This document shows positions 1 to 7,177 of a stretch of 13,380 bases of DNA, in pieces (position 1 is the first letter of the stretch; each line of letters starts with the position of its first letter). A program made the position numbers and the translations under genes. Below the pieces are notes generated by a model that did no database searches, was not told the origin of the DNA, and saw only the letters and a list, made by a program, of their open reading frames with translations. Source of the DNA: Bradyrhizobium sp. (lineage in GTDB: Bacteria > Pseudomonadota > Alphaproteobacteria > Rhizobiales > Xanthobacteraceae); NCBI GenBank assembly GCA_025960445.1, contig JAICIT010000017.1:1-13380 (forward strand), written 5' to 3'.

Positions 1-432
1 CTGACATTCGCGAGAGAACCGGACGGCATCTACGACCTGATCGTCGTCGATGCCTATTCCTCGGACGCAATCCCGATCCATCTCGCCACCGAACAGGCAA
101 TGGCGATTTACAAAGCCAAGCTCGCGCCGCACGGCGCGGTACTGATGCACGTCTCCAACCGCCACCTGGAGCTCGCCAGTGTCGTCGTCGGCATCGCCGG
201 CGCCAACGACCTGAATAGCTGGGTCTTCAACGAGGACTCAGATCGCGACAACGAATACATTTTCGCGACGCAAGTCGTTGTTTCCGCTCGCGACGAGGAC
301 GACGTCGGCACGCTCGCCACATCTGGGCAGTGGGCTTTGACCGAAGCCGACGACAAACAGAGCGTATGGACCGACGATTATTCCAACGTGCTTGGGGCGG
401 TGTTGCGACGGCTGCGTCCTAACGAAGAGTAA
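1..432 (+). CDS. Spermidine synthase-like protein, C-terminal part (5' end outside window)
   Basis: The reading frame is open from base 1 and ends in TAA at 430-432, giving the last 143 residues of a longer protein. An internal ATG at base 100 is not a credible start, because the 33 codons before it continue the family pattern. The stretch YDLIVVDAYSSDAIPIHL (residues 11-28 of the fragment) matches the aminopropyltransferase (polyamine synthase) Rossmann domain, where an Asp of this loop lies at the active site. WTDDYSNVLGAV near the C-terminus (123-134) is typical of the spermidine synthase-like proteins often fused to a membrane transporter-like N-terminal half. That half would lie left of the window, so the fusion is inferred and not seen. 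Many such proteins have no proven aminopropyl transfer activity, so the substrate is uncertain. Base 432 is followed by 141 nt without a recognisable gene. Confidence 0.85.
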   Translation: MTFAREPDGIYDLIVVDAYSSDAIPIHLATEQAMAIYKAKLAPHGAVLMHVSNRHLELASVVVGIAGANDLNSWVFNEDSDRDNEYIFATQVVVSARDEDDVGTLATSGQWALTEADDKQSVWTDDYSNVLGAVLRRLRPNEE

Positions 433-573
433 TGGGCGCCTCCTAAATCGTTGCATGCTTGATCGAAGAACCCGCCTCAGAGATGGTGCGCGATCTGTGC
501 AATCTTCTGGCGCACACCTTGCGCAAAGCTGATACGCTTTACCGGTGTGCATCCACGTTCGATGATGGCGCGA

Positions 574-1539
574 ATGCAAAGGCGAGAGTTCATTACACTT
601 CTCGGCGGCGCGGCAATTGTTTTGCCGCGCCCTGCGGCGGGGCAGCAGCATTTCACGATCGGGCTGCTCAACACCGGCGCCAGCACGGTCTTCGTCGGGC
701 CGTTTATGGCCAAACTCGAGGAGCTCGGCTATCGTGAAGGCAAGAATGTTGTTCTCGACCGCAAGTTTGCAGAGGGTAGCACGGAGCGCTTAAACGAATT
801 TGCCGCAGACCTGGTACGCAAACGTGTGGACGTTATCGTTACCCTCGGGACGCCCGCCGCATTCGCTGCCAAGAAGGCCACCAGCACAATTCCCATCGTG
901 CTAGGAGCGATTAGCGACCCCGTCGGCGTCGGTGTTGTCGCAAGTCTCGCCCGCCCCGGCGGAAATGCGACGGGCAACTCGTTGATGGCGCCTGAATTGA
1001 GCGCCAAACGTCTGGAAATACTTCGCGCGCTCGCACCAGGAATCTCGCGCTTTGCCATCCTGTGGGATTCATCAAATCCCGGCATGGCCGCGCGCGTTCA
1101 CGAAACCGAAATAGCGGCCGATCAGTCGCACGTTTTTCTTCACGTGGTTGGGCCGAGGAATATTGATGAGCTGGAGGCCGCCTTCACAGAGCTGCTGAAT
1201 CTGCATCCGGATGCGCTGCTGGTGACGACCGAGACGTTCACACGGCAGCATCTTGCCCGGATTCTCGACTTTGCGAATCGAAATAAAATTCCAGCGATGT
1301 TCGAGGATAGTTCATACGTCGATGCTGGCGGGCTGATGTCCTATGGGCCCGACTATCAGGAGGTGTTCCGGACCGCGGCCGTATTCGTAGACAAGATCTT
1401 GAAAGGGGCGAAGCCCGCGGACCTGCCGATCCAGCAGCCGACGAAATTCCAGCTCGTCATCAATCTCAAGACCGCGACGGCGGTCGGGGTGGAAATTCCC
1501 CCGACTCTGCTGACCATGGCTGACCGGGTGATCGAATGA
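574..1539 (+). CDS. ABC transporter substrate-binding protein (ABC_sub_bind family), periplasmic
   Basis: This 321-residue protein fits the ABC_sub_bind family (PF04392, about 320 residues), solute receptors distantly related to LivJ-type binding proteins. The N-terminus MQRREFITLLGGAA is a Tat-like RR signal sequence followed by a short hydrophobic stretch. Cleavage is likely near the AAGQQ at residues 21-25. The segment DPVGVGVVASLARPGGNATG (115-134) and the block GGLMSYGPDYQEVFRTAA (252-269) are family hallmarks, and the C-terminus ends in the usual MADRVIE. I chose the ATG at 574; in-frame ATGs at 547, 562 and 565 would only add residues ahead of the RR motif, and no clear ribosome-binding site separates them. 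There is no permease or ATPase gene beside it, so its transporter partner and ligand are unknown. Locally AT-richer codons, for example around 1275-1315, hint at a different history from its neighbours. Confidence 0.9.
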   Translation: MQRREFITLLGGAAIVLPRPAAGQQHFTIGLLNTGASTVFVGPFMAKLEELGYREGKNVVLDRKFAEGSTERLNEFAADLVRKRVDVIVTLGTPAAFAAKKATSTIPIVLGAISDPVGVGVVASLARPGGNATGNSLMAPELSAKRLEILRALAPGISRFAILWDSSNPGMAARVHETEIAADQSHVFLHVVGPRNIDELEAAFTELLNLHPDALLVTTETFTRQHLARILDFANRNKIPAMFEDSSYVDAGGLMSYGPDYQEVFRTAAVFVDKILKGAKPADLPIQQPTKFQLVINLKTATAVGVEIPPTLLTMADRVIE

Positions 1540-1627
1540 AAGCCGAGCGAGTTGCGATGCGCGGGGGTCCATCGGCCAGGATCAAAGCTCGCCGACAGGG
1601 TACGAATTCCGGCTCAGGAGATGAGCG

Positions 1628-2440
1628 ATGTCCGAAACCGACAAGGTGTTCACCGGCTCGATTGCGGAAAATTACGACCGCTATCTGGTGCCCCTGATAT
1701 TTGAAAGCTTCGCGCAGGACATTGCGCGTCGGGTGGCCGGGCTCTCGCCCGGTGCGGTCTTGGAAACCGCTGCCGGAAGTGGCGTCGTCGCCCGGGCATT
1801 GGCCCCACTGCTTTCCCGGGATGCCCGCTATGTAGTGACCGACCTCAACCAGCCAATGCTTGACTACGCGGCCAGCCGACAGCCGCCGGACAGCCGCATC
1901 AGCTGGCGCCAGGCCGATGCACTGGCTTTGCCTTTTGAGCCGGGCAGCTTCGATGTCGTCTGTTGCCAATTTGGCGTGATGTTTTTTCCCGATCGCCACT
2001 CCGGATTCCTCGAGGCGAGACGCGTGTTGAAGCCAGGTGGATCTTTCGTATTCAACGTTTGGGATCGGATCGAAGAGAACGTGTTCGCGAACGATGTCAC
2101 CAACGCGCTCGCCGAGATTTTTCCGGGCGACCCGCCGCGCTTTTTGGCGCGAACGCCGCATGGCTATCACGACACTGCAGTGATCAAGCGCGAGCTGAAC
2201 GCGGCAGGCTTCTCCAGTGTGGCTATTGACACCAAAGCCGAGCAAAGCCGCGCATCTTCACCGCGCCATCCTGCCGTTGCTTACTGCCAGGGAACTCCGT
2301 TGCGGAACGAGATTGAAGCCAGAGACGCGAACAAGCTGGAGAGCGCAACAGACTGGGCGACGGCCAGGATCGCCGACAGGCACGGCAGTGGCGAAGTTGC
2401 GGCAAAAATCCAGGCTCACATCGTCATGGCCAGGGTGTAG
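1628..2440 (+). CDS. Class I SAM-dependent methyltransferase
   Basis: The product is 270 residues with a Rossmann-fold methyltransferase core. Motif I is VLETAAGSGVVAR (44-56), the SAM-binding glycine loop. The acidic residue at the end of strand 2 lies in TDLNQPML (71-78, Asp72). The stretch QADALALPFEPGSFDVV (95-111) covers the post-I region, and RRVLKPGG (131-138) is the usual helix before strand 5. These features place it near the Methyltransf_11/25 (UbiE-like) families; the substrate cannot be told from sequence. The start at 1628 is supported by an AGGAG at 1616-1620, 7 nt upstream; the ATG at 1621 is in another frame. The reading frame looks intact to the C-terminus. It lies 88 nt after the substrate-binding protein gene, so co-transcription is possible but unproven. 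The gene ends against a convergent L,D-transpeptidase gene. Confidence 0.9.
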   Translation: MSETDKVFTGSIAENYDRYLVPLIFESFAQDIARRVAGLSPGAVLETAAGSGVVARALAPLLSRDARYVVTDLNQPMLDYAASRQPPDSRISWRQADALALPFEPGSFDVVCCQFGVMFFPDRHSGFLEARRVLKPGGSFVFNVWDRIEENVFANDVTNALAEIFPGDPPRFLARTPHGYHDTAVIKRELNAAGFSSVAIDTKAEQSRASSPRHPAVAYCQGTPLRNEIEARDANKLESATDWATARIADRHGSGEVAAKIQAHIVMARV

Positions 2441-2475
2441 CCCCACGCCGCTGAGGCCTCCGCACTAACGCAAGG

Positions 2476-2503
2476 GGCTCGAGCCGACTATCCGGCGCGA
2501 GCC
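2476..2503. terminator. Hairpin between convergent genes, likely bidirectional terminator
   Basis: GGCTCG-A-GCCG-ACTATC-CGGC-G-CGAGCC forms a 10-bp GC-rich stem with one A/G mismatch and a 6-nt loop. It sits in the 73-nt gap between the methyltransferase stop (2440) and the L,D-transpeptidase stop (2514). Neither side has a clear T-tract, so it is not a textbook intrinsic terminator. Its position between two converging genes is the main argument for a role in termination. Confidence 0.5.
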
Positions 2504-2513
2504 AGGTTAAGCG

Positions 2514-3317
2514 CTAGTCCTGATACGAGAACAGGCCGCGTGATTGATAATACGGGCGCGGCGCATAGCCCTGCTGAGCGCCATATTGAGGCGCGTAGCC
2601 GCCGTTCTGGTAGTACTGATACTGCGGCTGCGGACTCGCCTGCGCGCCGTAGAGCCGGCGAGTGCCGCGCGGCGCCGGGTAGCGCGCGCCATCCGAACTG
2701 CCGTCTGCCGGATAGATGTAATTGTCATCCGGCCGTTCCTGCGCATACCGGCCTGACGATTGCTGCCTCGGCGTCAGCACGATGGGATCGCCGGCGCCGT
2801 CGTATTGCGGAGCGTATTGATCTGTCTGCTCGCGGCGCGCGACGGCGGTGTTGCCACGGCCCCGCGGGTGACGCGCCAGCGCGATCTGAGATGAACCGGT
2901 CAGCGTCACAGTGGTGTTGAGGACGCCGTCTTTTTCAACCAACGCATAGAGGGTGGAAGCGTTGTCGCGGGATAATCGCACGCAGCCGTGCGAAACCGGC
3001 GAGCCGAGGCTTCCTTCGGATTCTGTGCCGTGGATGGCGTGGCCAATTTTGGTGAAAAAGATTGAATGCGGCATCGGTGCGTCGTCGAATTCCTTTGAGA
3101 AATGGTCTTCCTCCATCCGGAACGTGCGGAACGTGCCGTTCGGCGTCTCGTGCGAAGGATTGCCGGTGGAAACCGGCCAGTGGTAGCGCTCGACGCCATC
3201 GACCGCCACGGTCATCATCTGTTCGCTTTTGTCGACGGTGATGGAGATTTTGGCCTGAGCCGCGTCGGTGGCGGCGAAAAGTGCGAGACCAGCACAAGCA
3301 ACGAGAAGGGAACGCAT
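2514..3317 (-). CDS. L,D-transpeptidase (YkuD domain) with Gln/Tyr/Pro-rich C-terminal tail, secreted
   Basis: This is a 267-residue exported peptidoglycan enzyme. Residues 1-22 form a signal peptide ending in AQA. The YkuD catalytic domain follows (about 24-140) with HGTESEGSLGSPVSHGCVRL at 96-115. His96 and the SHGC motif, with His110 and the nucleophile Cys112, are the conserved active-site residues, and Arg114 is the usual partner. The family forms 3-3 peptide cross-links or attaches proteins to the peptidoglycan stem peptide in the periplasm. From about residue 160 the protein changes to a low-complexity tail rich in Gln, Tyr, Pro, Gly and Arg, with repeated YAPQY-type units. The start is taken at the ATG whose first base is 3317, because GGAGG lies 11 nt upstream and the signal peptide begins there. 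A longer form from a GTG at 3353 would put 12 polar residues ahead of the signal. Confidence 0.92.
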   Translation of the reverse strand: MRSLLVACAGLALFAATDAAQAKISITVDKSEQMMTVAVDGVERYHWPVSTGNPSHETPNGTFRTFRMEEDHFSKEFDDAPMPHSIFFTKIGHAIHGTESEGSLGSPVSHGCVRLSRDNASTLYALVEKDGVLNTTVTLTGSSQIALARHPRGRGNTAVARREQTDQYAPQYDGAGDPIVLTPRQQSSGRYAQERPDDNYIYPADGSSDGARYPAPRGTRRLYGAQASPQPQYQYYQNGGYAPQYGAQQGYAPRPYYQSRGLFSYQD

Positions 3318-3328
3318 GTTTGGTTTGG

Positions 3329-3333
3329 CCTCC
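3329..3333 (-). promoter_or_regulatory. Ribosome-binding site deciding the L,D-transpeptidase start
   Basis: On the minus strand GGAGG is followed by 11 nt and then the ATG at 3317-3315. It lies inside the longer GTG-initiated reading frame, which argues that the real start is the downstream ATG. Confidence 0.55.
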
Positions 3334-3603
3334 AGCCTTGATTTCAACGCCACTCACCGTCCCCGCATCTAATATGCTCGAAATTCGGCTTTGGTTCCAG
3401 CGAACTGCCGAGCACCGTCCCAGCGGGGTTTGAATTATCGTCAATACCGGGTAGGGCGCAAACATGGCGGCGGAGCGATTTGCGGGAGCGGTCGGCCCCA
3501 ACTTCTCGTGAGCGGACCGTCGGCAAGGCCGCGAACCGGCCCCTATCTGAACAACTTTGAGGCAACCCGAAGGATGACCGGTGCGTCCGTCCGCGAAGGC
3601 GGC
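3334..3603. other. Intergenic region upstream of the L,D-transpeptidase, no gene seen
   Basis: This gap must hold the promoter of the L,D-transpeptidase and the end of the ABC exporter transcript, both on the minus strand. No convincing -35/-10 pair or hairpin with a T-tract was found. A minus-strand TTGACG at 3444-3439 lacks a -10 element at the right distance. A GGAAC at 3398-3394 lacks a correctly spaced -10 for the general stress sigma factor. Confidence 0.4.
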
Positions 3604-4361
<758 letters not shown>

Positions 4362-4365
<4 letters not shown>

Positions 4366-5285
4366 GGCGTCCTCACCAGGCTGACAAAGATGTCTTCCAG
4401 CGACGTCTGGGTGGTCTCGAGATCGGAGAATTTGATGCCGGCCGCGCGCAAATCGCCGAGCAGGCTGGTGATGCCGGTGCGTTCGCCCTTGGTATCATAG
4501 CTGTAGATCAGTTCGGACCCGTCGTCGGATAGTTCGAGTTTGTAAGGCGAAAGCGCGGGCGGGATCGCCTCGATGCTGCTTTGCAGTTGCAATCTAAGCT
4601 GCTTCTTGCCGAGCTTTTGCATCAGGCTCGCCTTGTCCTCGACCAGAATGATTTCACCTTTGTTGATGACACCGATGCGATCCGCCATTTCCTCGGCCTC
4701 ATCGATGTAATGCGTCGTGAGAATGATGGTGACGCCGGAAGCCTGTAGCCTGCGCACCACCTCCCACATTCCCTTGCGCAATTCCACGTCGACGCCCGCG
4801 GTGGGCTCATCCAGAAACAGCACTTGCGGCTCGTGCGAGAGCGCCTTGGCGATCATCACCCGGCGCTTCATTCCGCCGGATAGCGTGACAATCTTTGCGT
4901 CCTTTTTGTCCCAGAGCGACAGGTCCTTCAGCACTCTTTCGATATGAGCCGGGTTTTTCGGCTTGCCGAACAGGCCGCGGCTGAAACTAACTGTGGCCCA
5001 CACCGACTCGAAGGCGTCGGTGTGAAGTTCCTGCGGCACCAATCCGATCAGCGAGCGCGCGGCCCGGTAGGAATGGATGATGTCGTGGCCGCCAACCGTA
5101 ATCTTGCCCTGGGTCGGATTGGCAATACCGCAGATGATGCTGATCAGGGTGGTCTTGCCGGCCCCATTCGGACCGAGCAGCGCAAAAATTTCGCCACGCT
5201 GGATCTCAAGGTTGATGTTGTCGAGTGCCTTGAAACCCGAGCCATAGGTCTTTGACAGATGTGCAACGGAGATGATGGAAGCCAT
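4362..5285 (-). CDS. ABC transporter ATP-binding protein (YadG-like)
   Basis: The 307-residue ATPase is full length for the family. It carries Walker [10 protein letters not shown] (38-46), a Q-loop in LVPQE (Gln85), the ABC signature LSGGMKRR (135-142), Walker [11 protein letters not shown] (155-164) and the switch His192 in [13 protein letters not shown]-terminal regulatory region of about 90 residues ends in [11 protein letters not shown], as in YadG, DrrA and NodI. The ATG at 5285 was chosen because [15 protein letters not shown] is the usual N-terminus. An upstream start at 5402 would add 39 residues without family resemblance. No strong ribosome-binding site is visible. It hydrolyses ATP to drive the permease whose gene overlaps it downstream by 4 nt. 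No promoter was identified in the 218 nt between it and the 74-residue gene upstream. Confidence 0.94.
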
Positions 5286-5482
5286 GCGAGACTGACGGCC
5301 TGATTCTGAAATGGGAAAAAACAGGCGGCATTTCGAGCCGCTCACGGCGAGCATCGACAGATAGCTACGGCCGCGGCAAGGCGCAAGCGCCCACCCAGGC
5401 ACTCGCCTATGCGCTGGTCAGCACAAAGCTACGCAGGCAAACACGAGTCCACCCCCAACGCCACGCCTGGAATGTCGCGCCG

Positions 5483-5508
5483 AAAAAAGTAATTATGTGG
5501 CAGTTACC
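5483..5508 (-). terminator. Possible weak intrinsic terminator after the 74-residue gene
   Basis: On the minus strand GGTAA (overlapping the TAA stop) can pair with TTACT after an 11-nt loop, and the stem runs straight into a six-T tract (5488-5483). The stem is only 5 bp with one G-U pair, so this is a weak candidate for the end of the DUF2336 transcript. Confidence 0.3.
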
Positions 5509-5728
5509 GAAAATATTCGCTGATTACGTGCAGGTCGTAGGCAGCCGCCTGCCTTCCGTTCAGGCCGGCATCAATCACGCGGCGGCAAACTTCGACGGTA
5601 GCCATGTCGCCCAAATCGTTCGCGGCTTCGAGAACGATCCAGGCCGCATCCAATGGCTTATCCGGCCGCGATCCATCGGAAGCGCCAGCGGGCTGCTTGC
5701 GCCCGAAGGAGAGTGCGTTGATTTTCAT
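5504..5728 (-). CDS. Small hypothetical protein downstream of DUF2336
   Basis: The product is 74 residues and I cannot assign it to a named family. The first 25 residues are basic and polar. The rest (about 26-74) is a helical, mixed-charge region, with AAWIVLEAANDLGDMATVEV and a C-terminus ending in ISEYFR. There is no signal peptide or membrane segment, so it is probably cytoplasmic. Codon use is GC-rich and like that of the neighbours. The gene starts 26 nt after the DUF2336 stop on the same strand, which suggests one transcript. A GGAG lies 13 nt upstream of the ATG, a long spacing. Overlapping plus-strand reading frames (for example 5495-5830) have proline, serine and arginine-rich shadow composition. 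The gene call rests on composition and position and not on recognised homology. Confidence 0.6.
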   Translation of the reverse strand: MKINALSFGRKQPAGASDGSRPDKPLDAAWIVLEAANDLGDMATVEVCRRVIDAGLNGRQAAAYDLHVISEYFR

Positions 5729-5754
5729 CTTACCGGTCCGTCTCCGTCGGCGGG

Positions 5755-6882
5755 TTATTGCATCGATAGTGCCGGGTGGCGCTGCGGGTCGGCATCCACC
5801 AGGCCATCGGCATTCTTGCGTGAGCGGTAAAACTCCAGAACGCTACGGGACGTCTCGACATTCAAGCGGCCGAATTCGCTTTCCAGCTCCCTCAGCTCCT
5901 GGGCTGTGATGCGATGTTCTTTGGCGCCGAGAAACAGCAATGACATTGTCGTCTCCCATGAAAATTCCAGCGCCTTGGCCAGGATCAGCAGCGTTTCCCT
6001 GTTTCTGTCCAATACGGCGCGTTCGATCACATCGCCAGGCAATGAGCAAAGCAGAGACAGTCCGATCGTGACCTCTTCCAGGCGATGGGCCCGGGCGTAG
6101 CCGGATATGCTGTTTTCGTTGAGGTTGCCCTGCTGAAACTGGGTGGTCACCACGCGCTTGGCGACATAGTAGGTTCGCGAAACCGGGCCGAACTTCGACT
6201 GCAACTCGCCGGTGACGTCGCTCACCGACGACTGAATCTGTTCGATTATGCCGGGGCGTTCGCGTTCGAGCCGCTTTTTCACGTCGTCCGATGCCTTGGC
6301 GATCAGCTGCTGAAAGATGTGCCTTGGAATATCCTCGCGCAGCCCGAGCTGCTCGGCCAGAATGGAGTCGCCCTCCGCTCGCTTGATCATGTGCAGGAAG
6401 CCGAAATCCGAAAACCGCGCGCCATTGTTGCGCGCCACCGAGCTCACGACCTTCTGGTCGCCGCGCGTGACGAGCACGTCGGTGACAGATTCATCGATCG
6501 ATTTTCGTTCAGCGATCGCGAGCATATGCGTCTGGCTTTTGGTGCAGGCATTGGCGACCAGCGCATAGGGCTCGAGGCGCTCGGACTCCCGGAGTACCGG
6601 GCCGGCGACATCGATCGAATCGTCAAAGGCAAGCTTATGGATGATGTTGACCGGGGCGCGGTCGAAGCGAGCGAGCTGTCGGGCAAGCTGCGCGCGGGCA
6701 GCGACTTCGATTTCGTCCGCCAATCGTCCGATCACGGCGCCGAATGTCCATATCTCGTCGTCGCTGTAGCGGCCGGCAATCATGACGTCAGTGGTATGCC
6801 ACAAGGCCCGCTTGCGGCTTTCGGGCGTGCCTCGGGTGACAGCCTCCTCAAGCTCCTGGAGAAACGAACCTAGTTCACTCAT
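5755..6882 (-). CDS. DUF2336 domain-containing protein
   Basis: The 375-residue product matches DUF2336 (PF10098), a family common in Alphaproteobacteria with no established function. The hallmark HKLAFDDSIDVAGPVLRES lies at 82-100, inside an all-helical region built of HEAT-like helix pairs. A second helical region with FSWETTMSLLFL (307-318) closes the protein. There is no signal peptide or membrane segment, so a cytoplasmic role is likely. The ATG at 6882 is preferred, giving MSELGSFLQELEEA, with an AGGG about 9 nt upstream; a TTG at 6906 would add only 8 residues. A 74-residue gene follows at 26 nt and probably shares its transcript. The helicase gene upstream on the same strand is 295 nt away, so an own promoter is likely. 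Some HEAT-type proteins act as scaffolds, but no role is claimed here. Confidence 0.88.
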   Translation of the reverse strand: MSELGSFLQELEEAVTRGTPESRKRALWHTTDVMIAGRYSDDEIWTFGAVIGRLADEIEVAARAQLARQLARFDRAPVNIIHKLAFDDSIDVAGPVLRESERLEPYALVANACTKSQTHMLAIAERKSIDESVTDVLVTRGDQKVVSSVARNNGARFSDFGFLHMIKRAEGDSILAEQLGLREDIPRHIFQQLIAKASDDVKKRLERERPGIIEQIQSSVSDVTGELQSKFGPVSRTYYVAKRVVTTQFQQGNLNENSISGYARAHRLEEVTIGLSLLCSLPGDVIERAVLDRNRETLLILAKALEFSWETTMSLLFLGAKEHRITAQELRELESEFGRLNVETSRSVLEFYRSRKNADGLVDADPQRHPALSMQ

Positions 6883-7060
6883 TTGGGCAGACCCTGATCG
6901 CGCCAACCGCGCACAACAGCTAAGCGAGTTGGATGATCGCCGGTATCCGCGATTTTTCGGTAAAGATGGCGGAGAAGGATTGCTTCTAAAAATTCATTAA
7001 AAAGGACAAAAGTTCGTTAATTTGCGTTCAGTTCTACGCTCGCGGTGCCATGGATCACCA

Positions 7061-7085
7061 TCCGAACAGGTCGAATCTGTTCGGA
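7061..7085. repeat. 9-bp perfect inverted repeat between uvrD and the DUF2336 gene
   Basis: TCCGAACAG-GTCGAAT-CTGTTCGGA is a perfect 9-bp inverted repeat with a 7-nt spacer. It lies 92 nt past the helicase stop and about 180 nt before the DUF2336 start. There is no T-tract on either strand, so it could be an operator or a non-canonical terminator hairpin. It does not fit the alphaproteobacterial LexA box (GTTC-N7-GTTC direct repeat). The rest of the 295-nt gap holds an AT-rich stretch (about 6984-7024) that could contain the DUF2336 promoter, but no clear -35/-10 pair was found. Confidence 0.6.
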
Positions 7086-7177
7086 ATCTCATCAGTTCGT
7101 TTGAAGATGATGCCGGGGCGAACGCTTTTCGCGTTTGTCGTGATAAATAATCGGTTTCAGGTTTTCCGGACGGTGCG

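Noticed and set aside
459..737. A 92-codon plus-strand frame spanning the gap and the start of the substrate-binding protein gene
   Set aside because: More than half overlaps the well-supported gene in another frame, and its product there is an arginine/alanine-rich shadow. The unique part (459-573) shows nothing recognisable.
1466..2245. A 259-codon minus-strand frame opposite the methyltransferase
   Set aside because: The plus strand has the SAM-binding motifs and a ribosome-binding site; the minus frame has no recognisable domain and also crosses into the substrate-binding protein gene.
2217..2468. Possible frameshift in the methyltransferase, since another plus-strand frame opens near 2217
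   Set aside because: The original frame continues with plausible sequence (SPRHPAVAYCQGTPLRNEIE) to a normal end, while the alternative is low-complexity and Arg/Pro-rich.
6085..6873. A 262-codon plus-strand frame opposite the DUF2336 gene
   Set aside because: It shows no family features, while the minus strand carries the DUF2336 hallmark. It is treated as a shadow.
7012..7034. Clustered GTTC words (7012, 7026, 7031) as a LexA/SOS box
   Set aside because: The alphaproteobacterial box needs GTTC-N7-GTTC. The spacings here are 10, 1 and 15 nt, and the site is downstream of uvrD and not in its promoter.
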